Notes: generated from the sequence alone by a model not told the origin. A stretch of 64,000 nt of DNA from Bradyrhizobium sp. BR 10289 (GCF_019455385.1 NZ_JACOFR010000020.1:62001-126000); one strand, 5' to 3'. Counted from the first letter of the stretch, positions 8,726 through 18,880 are shown. Program-made: numbers and translations.

Positions 8726-10468
8726 CTACTCGGTGCCTTCCGAGCGGAAGATCGAAATCGAGATCGCGCGTCCTTGCGAGAAATTATAGCCGTCGATGCG
8801 CGCCCCGACCTTGTAACGCAGCCCGATCGCCTCGGCGCGCTGCACGAAGCTGCGCTCCGAGCGCTGCTCGATCAGCGCGAAGCGGCAGCTGCCCTGCCGC
8901 AGGAAGTCGGCCGCGCCCGAGCCGTCGGTGAGCAGGGTCTGCGTTCCCGTCAGGAACACCAGGCTCGGCTCGTGATAGCCGGCCGACGCCGCTTTCGGCC
9001 CGACGCAGCTGACATTGCGCAGCGCACGCGCGACCTCGATGCTCGGAAACACCGGCGTCAGCGACGGCAGCACGATGCCGTAGACCGTGACCGCCAGCAT
9101 CAAGGCCGCGACCAGCGCATTGAGCACCGAGCGCTCGGCGTGGTTGGTGTCGAACAGCCACCAGGCGAACAGGCCGAAGATCAGCGCGGCCGCGATGAAC
9201 GGCCAGGCCACGAAGGCGGGCTGCCGCGTCAGCAGCACCGCGCCGAGCACGGCGATGAACGAGGCCGATGCGGGGATCGCGAACCACCAGGCCGAACCGC
9301 GCGCCAGCCACGAGCGCGACAGCACGCGCCGTTCCAGCGCGCCGACGGTAAGGATCGCGATCGCCGGATAGAGCGGCAGAACGTAATGCGGCAGCTTGGT
9401 CAGGACCGCCTCGAACACGATCCAGGACGGGACCAGCCAGGCCAGCAGGAATTGCGCGCCGGGCTCGCGCCGCGCCCGCCACACCGCAGGCGCCGCCATC
9501 GCCGCGAGCGGCGCGCCCGGCCAGAACGTGATCCAGAACAGCGCCAGGTAGAGGCCCGGCGGCGCACCATGGGATTCCTGGGCGCCGATCTTGCTCAGCA
9601 TGTCGCCGCCGACGGAGTCGGCGAAGAACGCATCGCCCGCCCGCCAGAAGATCGCGATGAACCAGGGCAGCACCAGCACCAGCATCCACATCAGGCCCCA
9701 GACGGGGCGCAAGCGCCACAGCCAGGAGGAATCGCGGTCCTGGATCGCCAGCGCGACGATGGTGAGGCCAGCGAACATCAGGATCAGCGGGCCCTTGATC
9801 AAAATGCCGACCGCGAGCGCGGTCCAGAAGATCGCGGGCCAGGACCACGGCGGATGGGTCTCGTCCTCGGCGCGCTGCCACGACAGATAGGCCCGTGACA
9901 TCGCGCCCATCGCGGCGGTGACGCAGAACAGCAGCATCGCATCGGTCTTGGCGAGCCGCGCCTCGACGCCGAGCAGCACGGAGGCGCACATCAAGAGCGC
10001 CGCGAGCACCGCGGCGCGCCGCGTCACGAAACCGAGCGCAGCCCAATAGGTCATCAGCACGGCGCCGATAGCGCCCAGCAGCGAGGGCAACCGGTAGACC
10101 CAGATTCGCAATTCGGCCTTGGGCAGCTTCAGTGCAGTCGCGACCTCGACCGCGGCCGATTGCAGCCAGTAGATGCCGACCGGCTTCTTGTAGCGGACGT
10201 CCTCCTGAAAGCGGATATCGACGTAGTCGCCGCTCTCGACCATCTGCTTGGTGGCCTGGGCGAACCGGGCCTCGTCGCGGTCGACCGGTGGAATCGTGAA
10301 GAAGCCCGGCAGGAACAGCAGCAGCGCGCACAGCACCAGGAAAGCCACCGCGCGGGCGTGGCTGGCCGTGACGATATCAAGCATGGTCACGAGCCGGCTG
10401 CCCGGATTGACGGGGACTTTCGGCTCGCGGGGCGCTCCAAAACGGGGTGTTGGGTAGGTCTCGGCCAT
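8726..10468 (-). CDS. Glycosyltransferase family 39 / ArnT-like membrane transferase
   Basis: Polytopic inner-membrane transferase, 580 aa, of the GT39/ArnT type, moving a sugar from a polyprenyl-phosphate donor onto a periplasmic acceptor such as lipid A. The first external loop carries the acidic catalytic motif PPVDRDEARFAQATKQMVE near residues 60-76, then YWLQ; about ten hydrophobic helices follow. A second ATG at 10384 would remove the first 28 residues, which are polar and poorly conserved in appearance. It heads the four-gene cluster GT39-PAP2-GT2-LAB_N. The sugar transferred is unknown; ArnT itself uses L-Ara4N, but no arn biosynthetic genes are in view. Confidence 0.88.
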   Translation of the reverse strand: MAETYPTPRFGAPREPKVPVNPGSRLVTMLDIVTASHARAVAFLVLCALLLFLPGFFTIPPVDRDEARFAQATKQMVESGDYVDIRFQEDVRYKKPVGIYWLQSAAVEVATALKLPKAELRIWVYRLPSLLGAIGAVLMTYWAALGFVTRRAAVLAALLMCASVLLGVEARLAKTDAMLLFCVTAAMGAMSRAYLSWQRAEDETHPPWSWPAIFWTALAVGILIKGPLILMFAGLTIVALAIQDRDSSWLWRLRPVWGLMWMLVLVLPWFIAIFWRAGDAFFADSVGGDMLSKIGAQESHGAPPGLYLALFWITFWPGAPLAAMAAPAVWRARREPGAQFLLAWLVPSWIVFEAVLTKLPHYVLPLYPAIAILTVGALERRVLSRSWLARGSAWWFAIPASASFIAVLGAVLLTRQPAFVAWPFIAAALIFGLFAWWLFDTNHAERSVLNALVAALMLAVTVYGIVLPSLTPVFPSIEVARALRNVSCVGPKAASAGYHEPSLVFLTGTQTLLTDGSGAADFLRQGSCRFALIEQRSERSFVQRAEAIGLRYKVGARIDGYNFSQGRAISISIFRSEGTE

Positions 10469-10518
10469 TGGTTCCGCTTACGCTGAAACCGCCATCGCCA
10501 CAACCGCTTAAGCCAAGG

Positions 10519-12639
10519 TCATTGAATTCGAATGACGACTGTGTCCGCGGCGCCCGTGGCATCGATCACGGTCAGCCGCGCAAAGCCCGGACCGGGCGGG
10601 TCGATCAGCCGCTGGCGGCGTCCGTCGATCTCGCCGAGCGAGATTCCATTAACCATCACGGTCATGGGCAGCACGCCGCCGGCGACCTTGACGGGCATGG
10701 CGGCAGCCTCCGGCCCGCCCGACCGATCGACGTCGATCCGCGAGCCGTTGAGCGGGAACTGGATGTGCAGCGCCTGCTCGCCACCCGTTCGCACCAGCTC
10801 TCCGACCGGCCGGAACCGCTTGAGCGGCAACGGCAACTTGGCGTTGCTGGCGACCAAGGTCCCCTTCGGCGGCTTCGGCAGCGGCGTCAGCGTCTTGCCA
10901 GTCCGGGCGAAGGCGTCGAACAGGATCGGTGCAGCAGCGAGGCGGCCGATCAGGCCGGGAACCGGCGCGCCGTCGGGACGGCCGACCCAGACGCCGATGG
11001 TCATGCGGCCATCGAAGCCGACCGACCAAGCGTCGCGATAGCCGTAGGACGTGCCGGTCTTGAAGGCGATGCGGTTATGGGCGGCGTTCTCCGGCGGCGG
11101 CGTACCCAGGAGCACGTTGCCGACCTGCCAGGCCGCCACGGGATCCAACAGCCGCATCGGCTCGCGGTCGTCCCTGGCAGCCATGACCTCGCGGAGCGGC
11201 TTGGTGGTGCCGAGCCGCGCAAAACCCGCATAGAGCTGCGCAAGGTCCTGGAGTGTCACGCCGACGCCGCCGAGACCCATGGCGAGACCCGGCGCCTCGT
11301 CCTTTGGCAAGATCAGATTGCCGCCGGCCTGCCGCAGCCGCGATGACAACCGGCTCGCGCCGACGCGGTCAAGCAGCACGATCGCCGGCACGTTCAGCGA
11401 CAATTGCAGCGCCTTCTTCACCGGCACCGTGCCCTGGAACGTCATGTCGAAATTCTCCGGCGCGTAGGAGCCGAAGCGCACCGGACGGTCGTCGATCAAA
11501 CTGTCGGGATGAACGAAGCCGTCTTCGAAGGCGAGGCCATAGATGAACGGCTTCAAGGTCGAGCCCGGCGAGCGGATGGCGCGGGTCATGTCGACCTGCC
11601 CTGCCCGGCTCTCGTCGAAATAATCGGCAGATCCCACGCGCGCGAGCACGTCGCCGCTTTCATTGTCGACGACAATAATGCCGACCGAGATGTTTTGCCC
11701 AAGCGCAATGGCGCGGTCCCGCGCCAGCGGCTCCAGCACCTTCTGCAGGTTCGCATCCAGCGTCAGCTTGATGATCGGCGCGTCCTTGACCGTTGCCAGC
11801 GCATTGTCGGAGGCATGCGGCGCCAGGATCGGCATCGGCTTGCGCAGTTTCGGCACCGGCACGGCCTTGGCCTGTGTCGCGTCGTCAGCGCTGACCACAT
11901 GCTCCTCGACCATGCGATCGAGCACGCGGTCACGCGCCTTGCGCGCCGCCTCGGGATAGCGGTCGAGCCGGCGCGTCTCCGGCGATTGCGGCAGCGCGAC
12001 CAGCAGTGCGGCCTCGGCCAACGACAGCCGCTTCGGCTCCTTGCCGAGATAGGCGATCGAGGCCGCGCGGATGCCTTCGAGATTGCCGCCGTAGGGCGCC
12101 AGCGCGAGATAGAGGTCGAGGATCTCGGCCTTGCTCATGCTGCGCTCGATCTCGATCGCGCGCACGATCTGCCGCAGCTTGGCATAGAGCGAGCGCTGCC
12201 GCCGCGGCTCCATCAGCCGCGCCAGCTGCATCGAGATGGTCGAGCCGCCCGACACGATGTGGCCACGCGTGCCCAGCTGCAACGCTGCGCGCCCCAGCGC
12301 CAGCGGATCGAGACCGTTATGGGCGTAGAAGCGCTGGTCCTCATAGGCGAACAGCAGTTTTAAGTAGGTCGGATCGACATTCGCTTTCGTATCAACCGGC
12401 AGCCGCCAGCGGCCGTCTGCCATCGCATAGGCCCGCAACAGCTTGCCGTTGCGGTCGACGACCGTGGTCGAGACCTGCCGCGCCTCGTCGAGCGGGAGCG
12501 GGCCGAGCGAGTAGACCCAGCCGACGAAGCCGATGATGGCGAGGATGAAGGTGAGCGCGGCGGCCGAGAGGACGCGCATAACGCTACGTCGCCCCGCTCT
12601 ACCGCCGTGCTTCTCGATCCCGTTCATCTCACCACTCAC
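10519..12639 (-). CDS. pbpC: Penicillin-binding protein 1C
   Basis: Bifunctional peptidoglycan synthase, 706 aa. After an N-terminal membrane anchor (about residues 22-44) comes the GT51 glycosyltransferase domain with E100 in AYEDQRFYAHNGLD and GGSTISMQLAR (131-141). The transpeptidase domain has S360-T-L-K363, the SLN triad near 414 and KTGTS further on. The final 100 residues match the BiPBP C-terminal domain characteristic of PBP1C. Its ATG overlaps the stop of the alpha-2-macroglobulin gene by ATGA; this pairing is known from E. coli yfhM-pbpC, where the two are thought to guard and repair the envelope. Confidence 0.95.
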   Translation of the reverse strand: MSGEMNGIEKHGGRAGRRSVMRVLSAAALTFILAIIGFVGWVYSLGPLPLDEARQVSTTVVDRNGKLLRAYAMADGRWRLPVDTKANVDPTYLKLLFAYEDQRFYAHNGLDPLALGRAALQLGTRGHIVSGGSTISMQLARLMEPRRQRSLYAKLRQIVRAIEIERSMSKAEILDLYLALAPYGGNLEGIRAASIAYLGKEPKRLSLAEAALLVALPQSPETRRLDRYPEAARKARDRVLDRMVEEHVVSADDATQAKAVPVPKLRKPMPILAPHASDNALATVKDAPIIKLTLDANLQKVLEPLARDRAIALGQNISVGIIVVDNESGDVLARVGSADYFDESRAGQVDMTRAIRSPGSTLKPFIYGLAFEDGFVHPDSLIDDRPVRFGSYAPENFDMTFQGTVPVKKALQLSLNVPAIVLLDRVGASRLSSRLRQAGGNLILPKDEAPGLAMGLGGVGVTLQDLAQLYAGFARLGTTKPLREVMAARDDREPMRLLDPVAAWQVGNVLLGTPPPENAAHNRIAFKTGTSYGYRDAWSVGFDGRMTIGVWVGRPDGAPVPGLIGRLAAAPILFDAFARTGKTLTPLPKPPKGTLVASNAKLPLPLKRFRPVGELVRTGGEQALHIQFPLNGSRIDVDRSGGPEAAAMPVKVAGGVLPMTVMVNGISLGEIDGRRQRLIDPPGPGFARLTVIDATGAADTVVIRIQ

Positions 12640-15600
12640 TTCGCCGCTCGCACCTCGACACTGCCAGTGCCGGTGCGGCCGTAGCGCGAGGGGTTGTACA
12701 TGTCCTCGACATAGGCCTGCGGCAGCACGTATTTGCCGGGCGAGACCGCGCGCACGACATAGGCGACGGTGAAGACCGCCTTGGAGTCCGAGGCCCGATC
12801 GACGGCCGCAGTGAAGCGGTCATCGCGGAATTCGGTGTCTTCAGGCTCCTCGCCGTCCTCGATCCAGTCCAGCGTGCCGCTGTCGCCCGACGACACCAGC
12901 TTTGGATTGTCGATCTCGAGACCGGCCGGCAGATAATCGGACACCATGATGTGGCCGTACTCGGGCTTGGCCTCGGTGATCTTCAGCACGACCGCAAAGC
13001 GGTCGTTCTGCTTGACCTTGCTGATGTCGGCCGGCTTGCCGTCGAGCGTGAAGTAGCTGCGCTCGATCTTGAAGCCGTTCGATGCCGCCGGCTCCGGCGT
13101 CACCGGCGAGCCCGACACCGAGATCACCGCCTGGACCGGCGCATCGCCGGTGTTGGTGATCTTCAGCGGCTTGCCGCTCAGCGTCTCCGCCTTGTAGCTG
13201 CGGTACAGCGCCGTCTTGACCGACTGGCCGTCAACCTCGATCGAGAGGTTTTCCTTGGCCAGCGCCCGCGCGGCCAGCACCAGCCACGCGTTCTCCTGCG
13301 TGGAAGTGTAGGGCGTCAGCCCGCGCGCGCTCTCGACCCGCGCCACAGCCTGCGTCAACGTCGCCTTCGGCGCATTGCCTTCGCTGGCGAGCGACACCAG
13401 CGCTGCGGCGTCGCGCAGCTGCGAGCCGTAATCGGTGCGACCGAACTCCAGCACCGGCTTTGGCGCGAGGCTGTCGAGCGCGGCACCGTAGACGCGTTCG
13501 GCGCGGTTGCGGTCGCCGACCAGCGCCAGCGCCGCCGCGAGCTGCGACTTCGCAATCGGGGTTGCGAGGTTGGCGAGCTTGGTGTCGGCAAGATAGCGGA
13601 GGTCGCCGATGGGCGCTGCGCCATTACGTGCGAGCACGTAGAGGCCGTAAGCGAGATCGCGCCCGCCGTCCTTTTCCGGCTCGTTCCCATTGACGACGGA
13701 GTTGCGGATGCGATCCAGCGCGTTCTTGAACAGGACGTCCGGCACCACAAAACCCTTTTCGCGGGCGCGGGTGAGGAAGTCGGTCACGTAGGCGTCGAGC
13801 CAGGCGTCATCGCCGCCGGCCGACCACAGGCCGAACGAGCCGTTCGAGCCCTGGCGGGCCAAAAGCCGTTCGATCGCGTCGCGGATGCGCTGATCGACCT
13901 CGGTGTCCATGGCGAGATGCGCACCAGCCGCGAGGTCGTTGACATAGAGCAGCGGCATGGCGCGGCTGGTGATCTGCTCCGAGCAGCCATAGGGATAGCG
14001 GTCGAGCGCCTTGAGGATCGTCGCGGCGTCGAGTGCGGTCGACAGGCTGGCAGAGACCGAGACGCTGCCGGTGCCCGGCACGAGGTCGGAGAACATGTCC
14101 GAGGTCAGCGTCAGGCTCTCGCCCTTCGCCAGGGTGCGAATCGAGCGCCGCGCCAGCACCTGCGTTGCCGCTTTGACGTCGAGCGCGTAATGGCGCGCCA
14201 GCGTCAGCCCGTTCGGCCCCTTGATGTCGACGTCGAACGTCGCCTGCCCCGCCGCGGTCGCATCGATCGCCAGCGCGAACGAGTTGCGCTGCTTGGTGGC
14301 GAGCTTGACCGTGGTTGCGGGATTGCCCGTCATCTTCACCGGACCGCCGGTCTTGACGTTGATGACGTAGTCGCCGGCCTGGCCCTCGACATTGTCGATC
14401 TCCAGATTGACCGTGCCGTGGTCGCCATTGAGCAGGAAGCGCGGCAGCGTCGTGGTCAGCACCACGGGATCGCGGATCACGACGTCCGTGTTGGCACGGC
14501 CGAGTTTTGTGGCGGTCCACGCCACCGCCATCACACGCGCGGTGCCGGCGAACTCCGGGATGTCGAAGCTGACCTCCGCCGTGCCGTCGGCGCCGACCGT
14601 GACGATGCCGGAATAAAGCGCGAGCGGCTTCTGCGCCGGCGGCGACCCCTGCAACTCGGCCGCACCGGCGTCGCCGCCGGACTTGATCTGGCCGCGGGTG
14701 CCCGACATGCCGTCGATCAGCTGCCCGTATAGATCGCGGATCTCCGCGGAGAGGCGCCGCTGGCCGAGATAATAATCATCTGGCGCCGGCGGCTTGTAGC
14801 CGGTGAGGTTGAGGATGCCGACATCCACCGCGGCGATCACCACCTTGGCATCCTCGCCAGGATTAAGTCCGCCGAGCTTGACCGGGATCTTCAGCATCCC
14901 GTTCGGCCGGATCAGCGCCGGCGGCGTCAGCTTCACTTGCAACGTACGCGTCTGCTTGTCGATGCCGAACCATTTCAGCCCGATCGCACGGCCCGGCATG
15001 CGCTGCGCGGCGGCTTCGAGCGGACGGCGCAAGGTCGCCACCACATAGGCGCCGGTGCCCCAATCCTTGCCGACCGGGAGCTTGACCTGCGCGGTGCCTT
15101 CCTTGACGTCGATGGTCTGCGTCGTCAGCAGGCGATCGCCAAGCACGTTGATGGTGAGCTTGCCGGCGCTCCGCACGTTCACCGACACCGTCATGGTGTC
15201 GCCGGAGGCGTATTGCGGCTTGTCGATCGAGGTCTCCAGCAAATCAGGCGTGTCGGCGCTGCCGTCGGAATACCAGCCGACGTCGAACTGCACCGACGTC
15301 ACCGGGCCATCGGCATCGTTCGACTTGACGTCGAGCCGGTAGCGACCCGGCTGCGGGCTGAGCGAGATCCGCGCCGGCTTGTCGGCGGCAATGGTGAGAT
15401 CACCGTCGGCGACGCGCGAGGTCGACTTGACCGGCTCGTACTCCCAGTAATTGTTCTGGCGATACCACTGGTAGCGCGACTCCATCTTCAGCAGCTCATA
15501 GCGCAACCCGTCGCGGCGCAGCTTCTCGCCCTCGGGCGAGACGAAGACGACGTCGAACTCGGCCTTGTCGCCCTCGGCGACGTTCTTGTCCCCGAACAGC

Positions 15601-17840
15601 GGCTTGACGCCGATCAGCGCGGTCGCGGGCGCAACCGGCAGCACGATCTTGCGCTCGACGGCGCGGCCGCCGGTCTCGACCATGCGGACGAAGATCTGCG
15701 CCTCCTGCGGACGCGTCGAAGCCGGCTGCTTGTCCAGCGTCACCGGGAAGGTGGCAACACCGTTGGCGTCGGCCTCCGGCAGATTCTCCAGCGGCGTGCG
15801 CTCGTTCGAGGTGGTCTCCTCGTCGGCGACGCCGAACTGGTATCCGGCAAAGCCCGGCCGTTCGCTTGCGGGTGCGATCAGCATGTCGCCTTCGAGCGCA
15901 AGGCCCGAGGCCGGCGCGCCGTAGAGGAAATGGCCGTCCGCCTTGAGCTCCACAGGAACGTTAGCTTTGATCAGCTTGTCCTTGGCCGACAAATCGAATT
16001 CGATCCGATCGGGGACGTAATCCTCGACCATGAAGGTGGTCTCGCCGACGGAGGCGCCCTTCGGGTCGGTGAAGGCGCGCACCCGCCAGGTGCCGGTCGG
16101 CACGGCCGAGTTGAGCGGTACGGACAGCGAGCGGCCGCCGGCGCCCTGGTCGGCGAGCATGGCACGGCGGTATTCGACGCCGTCGGGGCGCTCGATCACC
16201 AGCGTCATCGGGCCGCCCGTGACGGCATTGCCCTGCCCGTCGCGAAGCAGCGCGGTAAGATAGACGGTCTCGTTGGAGCGGTAGACCCCGCGCTCGGCAT
16301 AGACGAAGGCATCGGCGCCCGCAGGCACCGCACGGCCCGCAACGCCGCGGTCGCTGAGGTCAAAGGCGGAGGTCTTCAGGCTCAGGAAGGCATAGTCGGC
16401 CTTTTCGCCGGTGACCGTGAGCATCGCCGGCGACAGGCCGCCCTCGCCGCGCGCAAGGCCGGCCTCGAACAGCACATGTCCGGCCTCGTCGGTCTTGCGG
16501 GTGGCCAAAATCTCGTTGTTGCGCGCGACCAGCCGCACCTCGGCCTTGCCGACCGGATCGGTCGAGGCCAGCGAGTTCACGAAGACATGGATGCCGTCAT
16601 TGCCGGAATAGGCGGTGACGCCGAGATCCGAGACGATGAACCATTGCGTCGCGAGCTGATAGTCGTCGTCCGAGCCCGGCCCCTTGGCGGCAGCGGTCAT
16701 CACATAGACGCCCGGCTGGAGCTCGCCGAGCGCCTGATCGACCGGGAATGCGGTGGTGACGTCCTGGTTCAGCGTCATCGCGGTCGCGAGCTCGCCGGTC
16801 CAGACTTTCACGCCGCGCTCGTCGCCGAGATCGCCGAGCTGGTATTTGGACAGCGTCTTCTGGAAATCGCTGTCGACGACCGTGTTGATCAGGTTGCGAT
16901 CGCCGATCCTGTAAACGTTGACATTGACTGCGGGCGTGTTGACGCTGACCACGGGAATGCCGCGTTGGCCGGTCCGCGGCAGCACATAGGCGCGGCTGGT
17001 GAAGCGCACGAAGGGCTTGCGGTCGCGGACATAGACGTTGAACTCGGCCGATTTCGGCAGGCCTTCCTTGACCGCCGACGGCAGGCCGGCGCGTAAGTTG
17101 ATGTTGTAGCGCTCGCCATGTTTCAGCCCATCGACGCAGAGCTGCTTGCCCTCGGCCGACAGCGCCGGCTTGTCCTGGCCCGCCAGCGCCAGGAACGGCG
17201 CAAAATCGGTGCGCTTGGCCAGCTCTTCCGAGAACTGGAAGCAGGCGCGCGGGCTTGCCGAATCCGAGTCCACGGTATAGTCGAGCAGCCGGAAACCGTG
17301 CTCGTCGCGCAGCTTCTCATATTGGCCGCGGACATCGGCGACCTCGCGGGCCTCGAGCGACAGCCGCAGCGCATCCAGCGCCGGCCGCCACAGCTTGCGC
17401 TCGGCCAGCGATTTTCCGAGCACGGCAAGCGCGTCGGCCTCCTCGCCCGGGTTGCCGGCACGCTGGTAGGCGATGTAGGCGGCCGTCGAGGCGCGCTCCA
17501 AAAGGAACGTCTGCTCGCTCGAGTTCTTCGGCCAGATCTGGGGGATCACCTTGGCGAGCCGCAGCCAGTTGCCGGCATCCTCCGGCGTGGTCGCAGCGAT
17601 CTGGCCGAGCACCGACAGGCCGGTGCGGTAATCATTGCGGCGGAAGGCGGCGTCGGCGTCCGTCTTCAGCGTCGCGGTCGTCTTGGCGACCGGCCCCGCC
17701 TCACTCTTGATCTGGGCCTCCAGCTTGATCGCGGAATCGGCGAGATCGTCGCGCTTGAACGCCTTGTCGGCGGCCTGTGCCGTCGAAAGGCCGAGCGCCA
17801 GCGCGGCGCAGAGTGTGACGGCGCGAACAAGACCGATCAT
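12636..17840 (-). CDS. Bacterial alpha-2-macroglobulin family protein (YfhM-like)
   Basis: Very large periplasmic protease-trap protein, 1734 aa. MIGLVRAVTLCAALALGLSTAQAA is a clean Sec signal peptide; the start at 17840 was chosen for it. Unlike E. coli YfhM no lipobox is visible, so it should be soluble in the periplasm. Repeated MG (beta-sandwich) domains occupy most of the chain. The thioester motif CSEQ (C1286) is present in YPYGCSEQ, indicating covalent trapping of attacking proteases. The C-terminal region ends in a receptor-domain-like segment. It is co-translated with pbpC. Confidence 0.93.
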   Translation of the reverse strand: MIGLVRAVTLCAALALGLSTAQAADKAFKRDDLADSAIKLEAQIKSEAGPVAKTTATLKTDADAAFRRNDYRTGLSVLGQIAATTPEDAGNWLRLAKVIPQIWPKNSSEQTFLLERASTAAYIAYQRAGNPGEEADALAVLGKSLAERKLWRPALDALRLSLEAREVADVRGQYEKLRDEHGFRLLDYTVDSDSASPRACFQFSEELAKRTDFAPFLALAGQDKPALSAEGKQLCVDGLKHGERYNINLRAGLPSAVKEGLPKSAEFNVYVRDRKPFVRFTSRAYVLPRTGQRGIPVVSVNTPAVNVNVYRIGDRNLINTVVDSDFQKTLSKYQLGDLGDERGVKVWTGELATAMTLNQDVTTAFPVDQALGELQPGVYVMTAAAKGPGSDDDYQLATQWFIVSDLGVTAYSGNDGIHVFVNSLASTDPVGKAEVRLVARNNEILATRKTDEAGHVLFEAGLARGEGGLSPAMLTVTGEKADYAFLSLKTSAFDLSDRGVAGRAVPAGADAFVYAERGVYRSNETVYLTALLRDGQGNAVTGGPMTLVIERPDGVEYRRAMLADQGAGGRSLSVPLNSAVPTGTWRVRAFTDPKGASVGETTFMVEDYVPDRIEFDLSAKDKLIKANVPVELKADGHFLYGAPASGLALEGDMLIAPASERPGFAGYQFGVADEETTSNERTPLENLPEADANGVATFPVTLDKQPASTRPQEAQIFVRMVETGGRAVERKIVLPVAPATALIGVKPLFGDKNVAEGDKAEFDVVFVSPEGEKLRRDGLRYELLKMESRYQWYRQNNYWEYEPVKSTSRVADGDLTIAADKPARISLSPQPGRYRLDVKSNDADGPVTSVQFDVGWYSDGSADTPDLLETSIDKPQYASGDTMTVSVNVRSAGKLTINVLGDRLLTTQTIDVKEGTAQVKLPVGKDWGTGAYVVATLRRPLEAAAQRMPGRAIGLKWFGIDKQTRTLQVKLTPPALIRPNGMLKIPVKLGGLNPGEDAKVVIAAVDVGILNLTGYKPPAPDDYYLGQRRLSAEIRDLYGQLIDGMSGTRGQIKSGGDAGAAELQGSPPAQKPLALYSGIVTVGADGTAEVSFDIPEFAGTARVMAVAWTATKLGRANTDVVIRDPVVLTTTLPRFLLNGDHGTVNLEIDNVEGQAGDYVINVKTGGPVKMTGNPATTVKLATKQRNSFALAIDATAAGQATFDVDIKGPNGLTLARHYALDVKAATQVLARRSIRTLAKGESLTLTSDMFSDLVPGTGSVSVSASLSTALDAATILKALDRYPYGCSEQITSRAMPLLYVNDLAAGAHLAMDTEVDQRIRDAIERLLARQGSNGSFGLWSAGGDDAWLDAYVTDFLTRAREKGFVVPDVLFKNALDRIRNSVVNGNEPEKDGGRDLAYGLYVLARNGAAPIGDLRYLADTKLANLATPIAKSQLAAALALVGDRNRAERVYGAALDSLAPKPVLEFGRTDYGSQLRDAAALVSLASEGNAPKATLTQAVARVESARGLTPYTSTQENAWLVLAARALAKENLSIEVDGQSVKTALYRSYKAETLSGKPLKITNTGDAPVQAVISVSGSPVTPEPAASNGFKIERSYFTLDGKPADISKVKQNDRFAVVLKITEAKPEYGHIMVSDYLPAGLEIDNPKLVSSGDSGTLDWIEDGEEPEDTEFRDDRFTAAVDRASDSKAVFTVAYVVRAVSPGKYVLPQAYVEDMYNPSRYGRTGTGSVEVRAAK

Positions 17841-18245
17841 GGATGGACTCCCGGAAATCGCGGACGAACGCCGCTTGTCGCAAGAATTGCGTGGAGAAGG
17901 TGACGGACTGATGGCGATGGAACCAGAGGTGCAAATCGTCGCATGCGCCATGACAAGGCAAGCCCGGTGGAGACCGATCGAGATACCGCCGCGCACGCCG
18001 TCCTGATGGCGCAGCCCTATCCGACCCGTCGACCGGCGGCCGTGTCCCGGAAGCTGATCAGCGGTCCCGGCGATGTGAACCATCGTCCGCGCCGCTGCCG
18101 CTCAACCCGGCACCCTGACACCCCACCGTCTCGCTTTGTCGCTTTAGATGCGAAAACGGTTCGGTTCAGACTTGGCGAAAGACGAGATTTTTCATATTGG
18201 CATGGTAGACGAACGGCCAGCCGCCCGGACCGGGCGGCTCGAGAC
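17841..18245. other. 405-bp non-coding stretch before tRNA-Arg
   Basis: Upstream region of the alpha-2-macroglobulin gene. Open frames here are shadows: they either cross the tRNA or extend the macroglobulin frame upstream of its signal peptide. No convincing promoter, repeat or terminator was recognised. Confidence 0.5.
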
Positions 18246-18322
18246 GGTCCCATAGCTCAACTGGATAGAGTAGCGGATTTCTACTCCGCGGGTTGCAGGT
18301 TCGAGTCCTGCTGGGATCGCCA
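18246..18322 (+). tRNA. tRNA-Arg (anticodon TCT), CCA encoded
   Basis: A full cloverleaf can be drawn: acceptor GGTCCCA pairs with TGGGATC; the D arm is GCTC/GAGT; the anticodon stem GCGGA/TCCGC holds the loop TTTCTAC with anticodon TCT (reads AGA/AGG); the T arm is GCAGG-TTCGAGT-CCTGC; discriminator G and genomic CCA follow. AGA/AGG codons are rare in this GC-rich genome. Confidence 0.95.
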
Positions 18323-18493
18323 GCCTCCGACGTGCCGTCGGCGGCGAGCGGACGATGGCTGGACCCGCCACACCACGCACTTTCACTAATCCGTCGTCCT
18401 TCACGAACGCGTGGGTAACCATGCCCAGGTCTTTGAACTGCGCGAACGAGCCCTATGTAAGCGCCGAACGAATTACGCCCGACAAGGACTTCT

Positions 18494-18736
18494 ATGCTGC
18501 CAACCGAGTGGACGAGAATGGCGATCGCATCTGCGGTGGCGATCCTCGCGATGTCGTATTTGGCCATCGATGCCGGTGTCGTGAATACCAGTGGGGTGAC
18601 GAAACGTATCGAGGTTGCGAAGGCGTCGATTGCGGACGTTGCGGCGAGCCATACCCAGCTCGCCTTCGCCGTTCAGGCGTGGACACGGCGAAGCCAGCAG
18701 AAACCGCATGTGGAAGAGTGCCTGGCGATCGATTGA
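18494..18736 (+). CDS. Hypothetical small exported or membrane protein
   Basis: 80-aa open frame, MLPTEWTRMAIASAVAILAMSYLAIDAG, with one hydrophobic N-terminal segment that could be a signal anchor, followed by a polar tail. AAGGA lies six bases before the ATG, which supports translation. I do not recognise the family. The gene sits just after tRNA-Arg and just before a copy of the 78-nt hairpin repeat. It could be a chance frame. Confidence 0.4.
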   Translation: MLPTEWTRMAIASAVAILAMSYLAIDAGVVNTSGVTKRIEVAKASIADVAASHTQLAFAVQAWTRRSQQKPHVEECLAID

Positions 18737-18782
18737 TCAAAGCGTTGCATTGAGATGGCCAATTGCTGGCCGGTAATTGCCC

Positions 18783-18860
18783 GTTCACGATCCGACTCCG
18801 CTTCGTTCGCGAAGCACGAATCGCAACCACGAAAATCGACGTCGCGGATATCTTAACGCC
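18783..18860 (+). repeat. 78-nt hairpin repeat, copy 1
   Basis: Begins GTTCACGATCCGACTCC and ends TCTTAACGCC. The core GCTTCG-TTCG-CGAAGC is a six-base-pair stem capped by TTCG, extended by imperfectly matched CGACTC / GAATCG arms. It aligns without gaps to copies at 20565, 49977 and 50226. It lies about 20 bases beyond the 3' end of the minus-strand PLP-enzyme gene. Confidence 0.75.
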
Positions 18861-18880
18861 TCGTTTCGTTCTGCCAGAAT

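Noticed and set aside
12951..17903. Long plus-strand frames opposite the alpha-2-macroglobulin gene
   Set aside because: Antisense shadows; the minus-strand product has a signal peptide, thioester motif and continuous domains.
17943..18389. 148-aa frame crossing tRNA-Arg
   Set aside because: It runs through a tRNA with a complete cloverleaf and lacks a ribosome-binding site.
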